NCBI GenBank assembly: GCA_029940475.1
Contig: JAPYUT010000013.1
Location: 1-64,000, forward strand
Origin: Verrucomicrobiales bacterium
Lineage (GTDB): Bacteria > Verrucomicrobiota > Verrucomicrobiia > Verrucomicrobiales > DEV007
Direction: 5' to 3'
DNA: 64,000 bases
Of this stretch, positions 17,430-26,961 are shown in pieces (position 1 is the first letter of the stretch; every line of letters begins with the position of its first letter). The translations under genes were made by a program, and so were the position numbers. The notes below the pieces were generated by a model. It was not told the origin of the DNA. It worked only from the letters and a program-made list of their open reading frames with translations, and did not search any database.

Positions 17430-18449
17430 TCAGGCTACCGCACAGGTGCCGTCGGCGGCTGGAGCTTTTGGATAAAGATTCATGTAATCGTCGGCGATTT
17501 CGTTGAGTTCACGGAGAGATTCCACCCGGCAAAAAGCAGCGCGCAGGCGCTTGCCCCCGGGCAAGCCTTTGGTATAGGCCATCAGGCGGGAGCGCATTGC
17601 CATCATGGTTCTACATTCATTTCCGTAGCGTCCCCAGGAGATGGCATCCGTGCAATGACGGGTGATGACCTCCCAGCGTTCCCCGATTGTCGCCACCGGC
17701 GGGTGATCGCCGGTTCTGAGATAATGCTTCGCCTCACGGAACACCCATGGATTTTGCATTGCGGCACGGCCGATCATTACACCGCGGACTGCGGTTTGAT
17801 TTTTGCGGCGCTCGACGTCGCATCCGGAGGTGATATCGCCGTTGCCTATAATCGGTATTGTGACGGCCCGCGCGCAGGCATCAATTACATTCCAGTCAGC
17901 CTCACCGCTGTAGCCCTGAGCCCGGGTGCGGCCGTGGACGGAGACTGCAGCCATTCCACAGTCTTCAAGGATGCCCGCGACCTCGACGGCATTGATCATG
18001 CTGTTGTCCCAACCGACACGGATCTTGCCGGTTACAGGTACCTGCTCTCCGACTCCCGCAACCACTGCCGAGGTAACCTTCGCCAGTGCCGGGCAATTGC
18101 GAAGCAGTGATGAACCGCCGTTCTTGGCTACCACCTTGTTTACCGGGCATCCAAAATTCAAGTCTATGAAATCCGGTCTCTTCCAATCAATAATTTTTTT
18201 CGCTGCCTCCGCCATGCGTTTACCGTCAGCGCCGAAGAGTTGCACCCCGATGGGGCGCTGGGTGTCATCGAACTCAGTGTATTTGCGTGTGCGGTCATCC
18301 CGGCGGATGATGCCCTCCGATGATACAAACTCGGTTACCATGACATCCGCACCGAATTCCTTGCAGATAGAGCGGAACACCCGGTCGGTGACGCCGGCCA
18401 TGGGCGCCAGATAGAGCGGAAACTTTCCTTTTGCGAACCAGGGTAACAT
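17430..18449 (-). CDS. dusB: tRNA-dihydrouridine synthase, DusB type
   Basis: FMN-dependent reduction of uridines in the tRNA D-loop. The TIM-barrel signatures are LYLAPMAGVTDRVFR at residue 12, FIDLNFGCPVNKVVAKNGG, KIRVGWDN, VSVHGRTRAQGYSG, IIGNGDI and GVMIGRAAMQNPWVF. At 339 residues it is the normal length. ATG 18449 gives an N-terminus directly before the barrel. It is divergent from the DksA-like gene. Confidence 0.93.
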   Translation of the reverse strand: MLPWFAKGKFPLYLAPMAGVTDRVFRSICKEFGADVMVTEFVSSEGIIRRDDRTRKYTEFDDTQRPIGVQLFGADGKRMAEAAKKIIDWKRPDFIDLNFGCPVNKVVAKNGGSSLLRNCPALAKVTSAVVAGVGEQVPVTGKIRVGWDNSMINAVEVAGILEDCGMAAVSVHGRTRAQGYSGEADWNVIDACARAVTIPIIGNGDITSGCDVERRKNQTAVRGVMIGRAAMQNPWVFREAKHYLRTGDHPPVATIGERWEVITRHCTDAISWGRYGNECRTMMAMRSRLMAYTKGLPGGKRLRAAFCRVESLRELNEIADDYMNLYPKAPAADGTCAVA

Positions 18450-18581
18450 ACGGTTTTTTCTTTCATTAAAATACCGCCTAAAGACCAGACGGCAAGTTGA
18501 GGAACTGCGGGGCAGGGGGGGAGCTAAACTGGGGCGTTGACCTTGACGGCGTCGATTGTTAGCAGTTGTAGTGAACTCGGC

Positions 18582-18914
18582 ATGAATGATGAACAGAAAA
18601 ACACGCTGCGTGATCGTATCCTGGATCGCTCAGTTGAAGTTGAGATACGTATTGAGCAACTGCGGGAGGCGACACTGCCGATTTCTCCCGACAAGGGGCT
18701 TGGCCGGCTGACGCGCCTTGAGGCAATACAGGACAAGAGCGTCAACGAGGCGGCACTGGAGCGCCTGCGCGATGAGTCTACCCGCCTGCATAATGCACTG
18801 GTTAATATTATGCGACCGGATTTTGGAAATTGTCAGAACTGCGGGCAACAAATTGCCATGGAGCGCCTCCAGGCACTGCCCGCAAGCACGCTGTGTATGG
18901 AGTGTGCCAGTTGA
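18582..18914 (+). CDS. DksA/TraR-type C4 zinc-finger protein
   Basis: The 110-residue protein has a long N-terminal helical, coiled-coil-prone region and a C-terminal four-Cys zinc finger, CQNCGQ...CMECAS (CxxC-x17-CxxC), as in DksA/TraR proteins that bind the RNA polymerase secondary channel. I start at ATG 18582 (MNDEQKN); an upstream in-frame TTG at 18537 would add 15 residues. The Asp pair of the DksA coiled-coil tip is not recognisable, so a true DksA role is uncertain. It is divergent from dusB and 27 bp upstream of trhO. Confidence 0.8.
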   Translation: MNDEQKNTLRDRILDRSVEVEIRIEQLREATLPISPDKGLGRLTRLEAIQDKSVNEAALERLRDESTRLHNALVNIMRPDFGNCQNCGQQIAMERLQALPASTLCMECAS

Positions 18915-18941
18915 ATATTCCCGATGGGATTAAAATGATCG

Positions 18942-19832
18942 ATGTCAGCACCTTTCCGGATTCTTCTCTATTATCGTTATACTCAAGTTGATGACCCGGA
19001 GGGTTTTGCCGGGGAGCAACAGGAGCTGTGCGAAAAACTTGGACTTCGCGGGAGGATCATCGTTGCAGCCGAAGGCATTAACGGTACGGTTTCCGGGGAA
19101 GTTGTTGCAACAGAGGCATACATGGAGGCAATGAACGCAGATCCGCGCCTTGCGGGCATTGTGTTCAAGGTTGATCCTGCCGATGAGCACTCCTTCAAAA
19201 AACTTTCGGTTAAGGTCCGTCCTGAGATCGTCACGCTGCAGCTTGGTGGCGGGGGGGATATTGATCCCGCCGCAGTTACCGGCCGGCGACTTGCCCCGGC
19301 AGAGTTTTATGCGGCCATGAAGCAGGAAGGGACACTGGTGCTTGACGGGCGAAATAAATATGAATCCGACCTGGGGCATTTCAAGGGTGCGGTTTGCCCG
19401 GAGGTTGAGAACTTCCGCGATTTTCCGGAATGGATTCGCGAGAACCTGGCAGATGCCAAGGACCGGACGATCCTGACGTATTGCACGGGGGGGATCCGTT
19501 GTGAGAAGCTTTCCGGCTTTCTTTTAAAGGAGGGCTTCAGGAATGTTGCCCAGCTTGATGGCGGGATTGTCAGTTACGGTCAGGATCCGGAAGTGCAGGG
19601 TCGTGATTTCGAGGGTCAATGCTATGTGTTTGATTCCCGGATAGGGGTTCCGGTGAACGGCACAAACCCCACTGTGGTTGCTGCCTGCCGAATATGTGGC
19701 AAATCCAGTGAGCACTATGTTAATTGTGCCTGGAAACCCTGTAATTGCAGAATTTTCCTGTGTTTTTCTTGTGAGAAAGAGGCCGGTCGATTTTGTTCGG
19801 ATGAATGCGGCAGGCTTGCAGGGGGTAGATGA
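18942..19832 (+). CDS. trhO: tRNA uridine(34) hydroxylase, rhodanese-like
   Basis: TrhO (YceA family) makes 5-hydroxyuridine at tRNA position 34. The N-terminal domain has YYRYTQVDDPEGF and GRIIVAAEGINGTVSGE, followed by the rhodanese domain with the active-site loop YCTGGIRCEK (about residue 178) and GGIVSYG. A Cys-rich tail follows (CRICGKSSEHYVNC, CNCRIFLCFSC, FCSDEC) that probably binds zinc; longer family members have it. At 296 residues it is normal. ATG 18942 fits the family start. Confidence 0.92.
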   Translation: MSAPFRILLYYRYTQVDDPEGFAGEQQELCEKLGLRGRIIVAAEGINGTVSGEVVATEAYMEAMNADPRLAGIVFKVDPADEHSFKKLSVKVRPEIVTLQLGGGGDIDPAAVTGRRLAPAEFYAAMKQEGTLVLDGRNKYESDLGHFKGAVCPEVENFRDFPEWIRENLADAKDRTILTYCTGGIRCEKLSGFLLKEGFRNVAQLDGGIVSYGQDPEVQGRDFEGQCYVFDSRIGVPVNGTNPTVVAACRICGKSSEHYVNCAWKPCNCRIFLCFSCEKEAGRFCSDECGRLAGGR

Positions 19833-19932
19833 GAAGAGCCCTGCTGATATGGTTTTTTTGCAGGAATCCAGAGCTGACAGGTGGAACTGACGGGTTTTTT
19901 GCTGAAAAGCTGAATATTCTTGGAATTTCCGC

Positions 19933-19958
19933 TTGTGAAATTTTTCACAATCTAGTAT
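19933..19958 (+). promoter_or_regulatory. Palindromic operator with -10 element upstream of actA
   Basis: TTGTGAAATTTTTCACAA (19933-19950) is an inverted repeat with perfect 8-bp arms and contains TGTGA-N6-TCACA, the consensus of CRP-family regulators. TAGTAT (19953-19958) follows after 2 nt and ATG 19981 after another 22 nt. The layout matches that in front of the small cytochrome gene at 2.3 kb. The palindrome lies between the expected -35 and -10, which would suit repression better than classic activation. Confidence 0.6.
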
Positions 19959-19980
19959 AGGAATCTTGAGTAAATCCCGG

Positions 19981-20757
19981 ATGGCTAACTTTTTCCCGCG
20001 CTGGACGAATACCCTGCCTTTGCAGGTGGTGGTAGCCCTTGGGGTCATGGGTCTCGGCGTGAGTGCCGCAGTCACCTATTATTTTACCCCGAAATACACC
20101 CGGGTGGGTTATCAGCCGGATCAACCGGTGCCTTATGACCACAAGTTGCATGTCGGGCAACTCGGGATGGATTGCCGTTACTGCCATTCCTTCGTGGAAA
20201 AGTCAGGACATGCGAATGTGCCTGCGGCATCCACCTGCTGGAATTGCCACCAGCACGTCAAGCTAGGCAGTCCAAAGCTGGAACCGATTCGCAAGGCGGC
20301 CGATAAAAATTACGAGGGCTACGACGGGAATCCCGTGGAGTGGGTTCGGGTGCACCGGGCGCCTGATTATGTGTATTTTGACCACTCGGCTCACGTGAAC
20401 CGGGGAGTGAGCTGCGTGAGTTGTCATGGCGACATCAGCGAGATGCGTGTCGTGTACCATGCCGAGGAGCAAAGCATGAGCTGGTGCCTGGACTGTCACA
20501 AGCAGCCGGAGAAGCATCTCAGGCCCCTGGACGAGGTGTTTAACCTGAAGTGGCAGCCGGAAGATCTTTCCCGTAAGGATTTTACCGATTACCTCGCCGG
20601 CAAGGCGGATGCAGCCAAGGTGGCTGAGCTTTTGCCGCTGCCGAAGAACGGCAATCCTGATGAGTTACTCAGTCAGGAGGAGATCGGCTCTGCTCTCAAG
20701 AAACTCTGGAACATCCATCCACCCTCCCCGAACAACTGCTCGGGATGTCATCGCTAA
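19981..20757 (+). CDS. actA: Alternative complex III subunit ActA, pentaheme cytochrome c
   Basis: ActA is the multiheme subunit of alternative complex III, a quinol:electron-acceptor oxidoreductase that replaces cytochrome bc1. One N-terminal membrane helix (about 11-30) anchors a periplasmic domain with five CxxCH motifs: CRYCH, CWNCH, CVSCH, CLDCH and CSGCH, the number known for ActA. I choose ATG 19981; an in-frame TTG 15 nt upstream is possible, but the spacing from the -10 matches that of the other gene with this promoter. It is the first gene of the long respiratory island. Confidence 0.93.
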   Translation: MANFFPRWTNTLPLQVVVALGVMGLGVSAAVTYYFTPKYTRVGYQPDQPVPYDHKLHVGQLGMDCRYCHSFVEKSGHANVPAASTCWNCHQHVKLGSPKLEPIRKAADKNYEGYDGNPVEWVRVHRAPDYVYFDHSAHVNRGVSCVSCHGDISEMRVVYHAEEQSMSWCLDCHKQPEKHLRPLDEVFNLKWQPEDLSRKDFTDYLAGKADAAKVAELLPLPKNGNPDELLSQEEIGSALKKLWNIHPPSPNNCSGCHR

Positions 20758-20808
20758 ACTGCCCGCAAGATCAATCTTAAATTTCTCTCTTAAACTTCTA
20801 ATTTTCCC

Positions 20809-23800
20809 GTGAAACACGTTTGGCCCCATCCTGAAGATTCCTCCGCTGGTCAGCGGATGTTCCGCAGCCTTGCGGAATTGCAGGGCACTGCCGGTTTTAA
20901 AAAACGTCTCGAACGTGAGTTTCCCCAGGGGGCAGCTGAGCTTGAGGGCAGCGGTGAGGATGATTCCCTTTCGCGGCGTCGCTTTATGCGCCTGATGGGA
21001 GCCTCGACGGCCTTTGCTGGACTGGGAATGGCGGCCTGCCGCAGACCTGTGGGCAAGATATTGCCTTATGCCGGCAGCGTGGAGTGGATGATTCCTGGAA
21101 AGGCTGTTTATTATGCCACGGCAATGCCCAGGGCTGCCGGAGCCACCCCGATTGTGGCAAAGATACACGAGGGGCGACCAACTCACCTGCAGGGCAATCC
21201 CCTGCACCCGGGGACAAACGGGGGGACGGATCATTTTGCGATCGCTTCCATCCTGGACCTTTACGATCCTGAGCGTTCGCGCTTCTACAAAAAGGATGAC
21301 GTGGCGATCGGGTATACTGAGTTCAGGTCCTTTTTCAGCGCCAAGAAGAAGCAACTTGCAGCTTCCTCCGGAGAAGGCCTTGCCTTTCTTCATGGTGCGG
21401 GCACATCACCAACCCGTCAGCGTGTGGCCCTGCAGGTTTCAGAGAAGTTCCCGAAGGCAAAATTCTACCAGTATGAGTCAGTTGACCGTGATGGGCTGGA
21501 AACGGCTACAGCGAATCTATATGGTTCACGTAAACAACTGATTTTCAGGATTGATAAGGCAGAGCGGATTCTTTCCGTTGGCTGTGACTTCCTGGGGGTT
21601 GACCATATCGCTGACGATGCGGCGGGTGACTTTTCCAAGGGGCGAAAGGTAGAGGGGGATGCGAAGGCCGATTCAATGAACCGCCTTTACGTTCTTGAAC
21701 ACCAGTATACCAACACCGGTGGCATGGCTGATCATCGCCTGCCGGTAAAAGTCAGCGATATGCCCGCTGCCACCGCGGCAATTGCCGCCAGGATTGGTGA
21801 ACTGACCGGAGACAGGGAACTGCTTGCCCTTGCCGGGGATCTTGCGAAGAAAACAACGATCGAGAGAAAGTGGACAGACGGCGTCGCCAAAGACTTGTTT
21901 AACTCCCGCGGCAAGGGGCTGGTGCTTGCCGGTTCCCGTCTCGATGCGGGAGTGCATGCACTGGTCATAGCCATGAATGTCGCGCTTGCCAACTTTGGTC
22001 AGGATAAGCCGGTGGATGTCGTGGTTACCGACCTACAGAAATCGGGGGAAATCAGTGAATTGGCGACCGCGATTGCCGCCGGGGAGGTGTCGACGCTGGT
22101 GATCAGTGCTGAAAGTGACCCGGTTTACAGTGCGCCGGCGGACCTTGGGTTTGCGGAGCTTCTCGAGAAAGTGGAAACGCTCATGCACCTGGGAGTGCGT
22201 GATCTTTGCGCATCGGCACATGCTGCCCACTGGCATATTCCCGCTGCCCACTACCTGGAAAGCTGGGGTGATGTGCGTGCCTCGGACGGAACCTATTCCG
22301 TCATCCAGCCGATGATTGCCCCGTTGTTCAACGGGGTTTCCGAGACAGCATTTTTACTCGACTTGCTTGCTGATAAAGAGCCGGAGGAAGGAGGCGACGC
22401 GGGCCTGGCGGCAGTCAGGGAAACCTTTTCATTGATTGCCGGGGATGCCGGCGAAGGCCGATGGCATACCGTCCTGCGTAATGGCTTCCTGAAGGAGAGT
22501 GCATACAGGTCCGTTGCCGGGGCCATGAACCCGGCCGCAGCGCAGCAATTGGTCGCCGGGCTGCAACCGGGCACAGGTGGATTTGAAGTGGTGTTCACTA
22601 CCGATAACAAGGTTTGGGACGGGCGTTATATCAACAATGGCTGGTTGCAGGAACTGCCGGATCCCATTACCAGCCTGGTATGGGACAATGCCGCACTGCT
22701 CAGCCACGCGACAATCAAGCAACTTGCCAAGGATAAAGGCGAGGACTGGTCGAACAAGGATCTTGTGATTGAGGACAAGGCGTACCTGCTCAAGGTCACG
22801 GCAGGTGAGAACATAGGTTATTTCCCTATCCTGCCGGCACCGGGGCACGCCAGGAATTCCGTCAGTATTGCCATGGGTTACGGGCAGCTCAATGCCGGCT
22901 CGATTGCCGGCACGCCACAGTCGGCAGGAAAGGACACGGGTGATGTCACCGGCTTTGATGTGTTTGCCCTGCGCACTTCGGCGACTCCGCTCATTGCCGA
23001 AAGTGTAGAGATTGAACTGGTCACTGAAGAGGTCGAGTTACGGGAGGGCTACAGCACCAAAACCTACCCGATTGCCCTTACCCAGGAGCACTTCATGATG
23101 GAGGGGCGCGCCCTTTACCGCGACGGCACGCTCAAGGAACTCGAGGAGGAGACTGCTCATTACGACCCCGCCCACCCGGAACACGGTTCGTCTTTCCAGA
23201 AGCGCGGCATGGATGCGCATATTCCGCCCAACCACAGCATATACAGGGGGCAGGATCTCAGGCCCGGGGTCAATCCCAACCAGCAGTGGGCAATGGCAAT
23301 TGACCTGAACCAGTGCACCGGTTGCAATGCCTGCACGATTGCCTGCCAGTCGGAAAACAACATCCCGATTGTCGGCAAGGACCAGGTCATCGTGGGGCGT
23401 GAAATGCACTGGATCCGCATGGATCGTTATTTTGCCCCGGACATGAAACAGGACGACCACGGTCACTGGCAGAGTGATGATGAGGACCTGGATAATCCTC
23501 AACTGATGCCGCAACCCGTGGCCTGCACACAGTGTGAGGCGGCGCCCTGTGAGACGGTCTGCCCGGTGAACGCAACCGTGCATACTGAGGAGGGGCTCAA
23601 CGCCATGGCCTATAACCGCTGTATAGGCACCCGCTACTGTGCAAACAACTGCCCGTATAAGGCGCGGCGGTTCAATTTCTTTGACTATAACAAGCGGCCC
23701 ATTGACCAACTCTACAAGGGGCCGTTCAGCGACAAGGACAAGACCGGAGTTGCGCCGAGCCTGCAGTTGCAGAAGAATCCCAACGTTACCGTGCGCATGC

Positions 23801-24138
23801 GCGGGGTGATGGAAAAATGCACTTATTGCGTGCAGCGTATCCAGGAGGCCAAGATCAACCAGAAACGCATTGCGCGCGACTCGGATGATACCCGGGTGCC
23901 GGATGGCGTGATCAAGGTTGCCTGCCAGTCAGCCTGCTCAGCCGGTGCCATTACCTTCGGCGATCTTTCCGACAAGGACTCGATGGTGAACAAAGCCAAG
24001 GCATCGCCAAGGAATTACGAAATGCTCAAATACCTTGGCCTGCGCGCACGCACTACTTATCTCGCGCGCATTAAAAACCCCAACATGGACATGCCGGGAG
24101 CTGAGCATGTCGGCACGGTAAGCAAGAACTTCCATTAA
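20809..24138 (+). CDS. actB: Alternative complex III subunit ActB, molybdopterin-enzyme-like fused to Fe-S protein
   Basis: ActB is the large periplasmic subunit. GTG 20809 is the only plausible start. The N-terminus has a Tat signal ([19 protein letters not shown]) ending in MAAC, which may also be a lipobox. The next 750 residues resemble a molybdopterin oxidoreductase that in this family carries no cofactor. The C-terminal part is a four-cluster ferredoxin domain: [11 protein letters not shown] (about 836), [13 protein letters not shown] (904), [11 protein letters not shown] (938), CTYC (1003) and CQSAC (1041). At 1109 residues it is typical of the fused form. It lies between actA and actC on the same strand. 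Confidence 0.94.
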   Translation: MKHVWPHPEDSSAGQRMFRSLAELQGTAGFKKRLEREFPQGAAELEGSGEDDSLSRRRFMRLMGASTAFAGLGMAACRRPVGKILPYAGSVEWMIPGKAVYYATAMPRAAGATPIVAKIHEGRPTHLQGNPLHPGTNGGTDHFAIASILDLYDPERSRFYKKDDVAIGYTEFRSFFSAKKKQLAASSGEGLAFLHGAGTSPTRQRVALQVSEKFPKAKFYQYESVDRDGLETATANLYGSRKQLIFRIDKAERILSVGCDFLGVDHIADDAAGDFSKGRKVEGDAKADSMNRLYVLEHQYTNTGGMADHRLPVKVSDMPAATAAIAARIGELTGDRELLALAGDLAKKTTIERKWTDGVAKDLFNSRGKGLVLAGSRLDAGVHALVIAMNVALANFGQDKPVDVVVTDLQKSGEISELATAIAAGEVSTLVISAESDPVYSAPADLGFAELLEKVETLMHLGVRDLCASAHAAHWHIPAAHYLESWGDVRASDGTYSVIQPMIAPLFNGVSETAFLLDLLADKEPEEGGDAGLAAVRETFSLIAGDAGEGRWHTVLRNGFLKESAYRSVAGAMNPAAAQQLVAGLQPGTGGFEVVFTTDNKVWDGRYINNGWLQELPDPITSLVWDNAALLSHATIKQLAKDKGEDWSNKDLVIEDKAYLLKVTAGENIGYFPILPAPGHARNSVSIAMGYGQLNAGSIAGTPQSAGKDTGDVTGFDVFALRTSATPLIAESVEIELVTEEVELREGYSTKTYPIALTQEHFMMEGRALYRDGTLKELEEETAHYDPAHPEHGSSFQKRGMDAHIPPNHSIYRGQDLRPGVNPNQQWAMAIDLNQCTGCNACTIACQSENNIPIVGKDQVIVGREMHWIRMDRYFAPDMKQDDHGHWQSDDEDLDNPQLMPQPVACTQCEAAPCETVCPVNATVHTEEGLNAMAYNRCIGTRYCANNCPYKARRFNFFDYNKRPIDQLYKGPFSDKDKTGVAPSLQLQKNPNVTVRMRGVMEKCTYCVQRIQEAKINQKRIARDSDDTRVPDGVIKVACQSACSAGAITFGDLSDKDSMVNKAKASPRNYEMLKYLGLRARTTYLARIKNPNMDMPGAEHVGTVSKNFH

Positions 24139-24182
24139 CACTTTTGGCCGGTTTGACCGGCATTCTTATTAACAACTTAAAC

Positions 24183-25625
24183 ATGGCCGAAGCCTCTACA
24201 TCTGACACTGCACGACCCGTGATTGCACGGGAATCGCTGGTGTTGAACGAGCGCCCGATGAGTTGGGTTACCAACCGGATCTGTGGCATTGTCGAGAATC
24301 GGCAACCATTCCTCTGGTGGGTCTTGTTTGTGCCCTGCGTGATGCTGATGGGAGTGCTCGGCTATTGCCTGGCATACCTTGTGGCGACCGGCGTCGGGGT
24401 CTGGGGCAACAATCATCCTGTTGGCTGGGGCTGGGCGATCACCAATTTCGTTTTCTGGATCGGGATAGGTCATGCGGGAACCCTGATCTCGGCGATCCTG
24501 TTCCTGACCCGGCAGAAGTGGCGAACTTCAGTGAACCGTGCGGCGGAGGCGATGACGCTATTTGCCGTCATCTGTGCCGGTATTTTCCCGGCAATCCATG
24601 TCGGGCGCTTCTGGATGGTGTGGTTTCTGGCCCCGGTTCCAAATGCCAACGGTATCTGGCAAAACTTCAAGTCCCCGCTGCTCTGGGATGTATTCGCCGT
24701 TTCCACTTACTTCACGGTGTCGGTGATTTTCTGGTATGTCGGGCTGATCCCGGACCTTGCCACCCTGCGTGACCGGGCCAAGAGAGGCATCAGGAAGGCG
24801 GCCTACGGTTTCTTTGCACTCGGCTGGCGCGGGGGAAACCGCCAGTGGCGTCATTACGAAATGGCTTACCTGCTGCTTGCCGCTCTTTCCACCCCGCTGG
24901 TGCTCTCGGTTCACTCGGTGGTTTCCTTCGATTTCGCCACATCGATTGTGCCGGGTTGGCATACTACGATCTTTCCCCCTTACTTTGTCGCCGGCGCAAT
25001 CTTTGGCGGCTTTGCGATGGTCCTTACCCTGATGATACCGGCACGGAAGATATACGGGTTGCAGGACCTCATTACGCCGAAGCATATCGACAACATGGCA
25101 AAGATCATCCTGCTGACGGGAACGATCGTGGGATATGCCTATATCATGGAGCTCTTTATTTCCTGGTATGGAGGCAACAAGTATGAGCAGGCTGCCTTTG
25201 CCAACCGCACCGGCGGTTACTACTCGTGGGCATACGTGTGCATGTTTACCTGCAATGTGATCGTACCCCAGCTTTTCTGGTTCCGTTACTGCCGGCATAA
25301 CCTGTGGATTGTGATGGCGGTCTGCATGTGCGTGAACGCCGGCATGTGGTTTGAACGGTTTGTTATCATTGTGACCTCCATTGCACAGGATTTCCTGCCC
25401 GGGGCATGGGATTTTTATCACCCGAGTTGGGTAGAGATCTGGACCTTTGTAGGGACTTTCGGCCTGTTCCTTGGCCTGTTCCTGCTTTTCATCAGGTTCT
25501 TTCCCGTGATTGCGATGTCCGAGATCAAGGGGGTGTTGCCCAAGAGTGACCCGCATTACCTGCCGCCGGGAACTTTCACCCACGATGCCGAGGGCAGGGA
25601 AATTGACAATGACGGGGAACAATAA
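24183..25625 (+). CDS. actC: Alternative complex III subunit ActC, NrfD/PsrC-like quinol-binding membrane protein
   Basis: Polytopic membrane protein with about ten helices, of the NrfD/PsrC family; ActC carries the periplasmic-side quinol site. Characteristic segments are [36 protein letters not shown] and [18 protein letters not shown] start at ATG 24183 ([12 protein letters not shown]); an in-frame TTG at 24144 would add 13 residues. It follows actB by 44 bp. At 480 residues it is close to known ActC. Confidence 0.94.
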   Translation: MAEASTSDTARPVIARESLVLNERPMSWVTNRICGIVENRQPFLWWVLFVPCVMLMGVLGYCLAYLVATGVGVWGNNHPVGWGWAITNFVFWIGIGHAGTLISAILFLTRQKWRTSVNRAAEAMTLFAVICAGIFPAIHVGRFWMVWFLAPVPNANGIWQNFKSPLLWDVFAVSTYFTVSVIFWYVGLIPDLATLRDRAKRGIRKAAYGFFALGWRGGNRQWRHYEMAYLLLAALSTPLVLSVHSVVSFDFATSIVPGWHTTIFPPYFVAGAIFGGFAMVLTLMIPARKIYGLQDLITPKHIDNMAKIILLTGTIVGYAYIMELFISWYGGNKYEQAAFANRTGGYYSWAYVCMFTCNVIVPQLFWFRYCRHNLWIVMAVCMCVNAGMWFERFVIIVTSIAQDFLPGAWDFYHPSWVEIWTFVGTFGLFLGLFLLFIRFFPVIAMSEIKGVLPKSDPHYLPPGTFTHDAEGREIDNDGEQ

Positions 25626-25660
25626 ATTTCCCCGCTTTTTAAACATAAAAGACAAGTAAT

Positions 25661-26212
25661 CTGGATACCCTGAAGAGAGTTCACGGCTATATCGCCGAAT
25701 TTGCCAGTGCGCGGGATGTTTACCTCGCAGCGGAGAAGGTGCGTGATGCCGGCTTCAAGCGCTGGGACGTGCACTCGCCGTTCCCGATTCACGGCCTGGA
25801 TAGTGCCATGGGCCTGAGCAAGTCGTCACTGTCGTGGTTTGTTTTCATCGGCGGTGCCACGGGAACGTTAACAGCTTTCCTGCTGCAGTTCATTACCCAG
25901 GTCGTGATTTACCCGACCTATGTGCAGGACAAGCCCGCCAGTATCACAACGCTGCCGGCATTTTTCCCGGTGATGTTCGAGCTCACGGTCCTCTTTGCCG
26001 CCTTTACCGCCCTGTTCGGCAGCATGATTCTCAACCGCTTGCCACGCTGGAATCACCCGCTGTTTGTCAGTGAGCAGTTCACCCGCTTCTCTGATGATGC
26101 TTTCTTTCTCTGTATTGAGGCGCGTGACCCGCAGTTCTCCAAGGAGGAAACCAAGGCTTTGCTCAAGAAAATGGGCGGCACGAACATTGAACTGATCGAG
26201 GACGAGATTTAG
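25661..26212 (+). CDS. actD: Alternative complex III subunit ActD (DUF3341), probable CTG start
   Basis: ActD is a small membrane subunit with two helices (SLSWFVFIGGATGTLTAFLLQ and FFPVMFELTVLFAAFTALFG). The family N-terminus, here LKRVHGYIAEFASARDVYLA, lies upstream of the first GTG (25739) and is clearly coding. Between the preceding in-frame stop (25646) and 25739 there is no ATG, GTG or TTG. The best start is CTG 25661 (reading MDTLKRVHGY), with CTG 25670 as an alternative. That gives 183 residues, a normal length. It sits 35 bp after actC and 7 bp before actE. Confidence 0.88.
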   Translation: MDTLKRVHGYIAEFASARDVYLAAEKVRDAGFKRWDVHSPFPIHGLDSAMGLSKSSLSWFVFIGGATGTLTAFLLQFITQVVIYPTYVQDKPASITTLPAFFPVMFELTVLFAAFTALFGSMILNRLPRWNHPLFVSEQFTRFSDDAFFLCIEARDPQFSKEETKALLKKMGGTNIELIEDEI

Positions 26213-26219
26213 AACTGCC

Positions 26220-26933
26220 ATGCGTTACCTGTTCCTTGCCATGATTCTCGGTGCCTGCCTGGTGGTGGGCATGTTCGGTTTCCGTGGGCACAAGTTCAGT
26301 GATACCCCGGTGGAACTGTTTCCGGACATGGACCGACAGGAGCGGATCAATGCGCAGAGCAGGTCATCGTTTTTTGCCGATGGTGTCGGTGCCCGTGTCC
26401 CTGTTGCAGGGGTTCTGCCCATGGGCTTTTCGATTCCTTCCAGGCCGGTCGAGGATGGCGAGGCCCTGCTCGACGGGTTCAGCCTGCCCGGCAGCTATTT
26501 CAACTCCGGGCGCATCGGCGAGCATTATGGCGACGGGATGCCCAAGGGGATCCCGGTTGACCAGGCAATGCTGGCACGTGGCAGGGAGCGCTTTGGCATC
26601 TATTGTGCCATCTGTCATGGCGCCTCCGGCAATGGCGAGGGGACTCTGGCAAATTTCGGGAACATGCGCCCGATAGCCAATCTTCATATGCCGCAATTCT
26701 CTGATTCTTCGAATCCGCAATACCGTCCGGATGGGGAGATTTTCGAAATTATAACCATTGGCAGGGCACGCATGGGTCCCTATGGAAGCGTGATCCCGGC
26801 TGCCGACCGCTGGGCGATTATCGCCTATGTGCGCGCCCTGCAGGATGCTGCCAAAAAGGCTACTGTCCCTGCCAAGGACAATGCGACTGCAACTGCAAAG
26901 GTGCCTGTTGAGGTGCCTGCAACTACCGAATAA
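26220..26933 (+). CDS. actE: Alternative complex III subunit ActE, monoheme cytochrome c lipoprotein
   Basis: The 237-residue subunit has one heme motif, CAICHGASGNGEG (about residue 136), followed by HMPQFSD and RMGPYGSVIPAADRW, where the axial Met probably lies. The N-terminus MRYLFLAMILGAC carries a lipobox (LGAC), so the mature protein is probably lipid-anchored; lipidated ActE is known from Flavobacterium. The tail is Ala/Thr/Pro-rich. It starts 7 bp after actD. It should pass electrons from ActA/ActB towards the downstream carriers. Confidence 0.92.
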   Translation: MRYLFLAMILGACLVVGMFGFRGHKFSDTPVELFPDMDRQERINAQSRSSFFADGVGARVPVAGVLPMGFSIPSRPVEDGEALLDGFSLPGSYFNSGRIGEHYGDGMPKGIPVDQAMLARGRERFGIYCAICHGASGNGEGTLANFGNMRPIANLHMPQFSDSSNPQYRPDGEIFEIITIGRARMGPYGSVIPAADRWAIIAYVRALQDAAKKATVPAKDNATATAKVPVEVPATTE

Positions 26934-26961
26934 CCACTGATAACCTTTAAAGAATACCAGC

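Noticed and set aside
24558-25655. Minus-strand ORF of 365 codons opposite actC
   Set aside because: It mirrors the helices of actC, is rich in His/Pro/Gln from codon bias and lacks any domain; a shadow frame.
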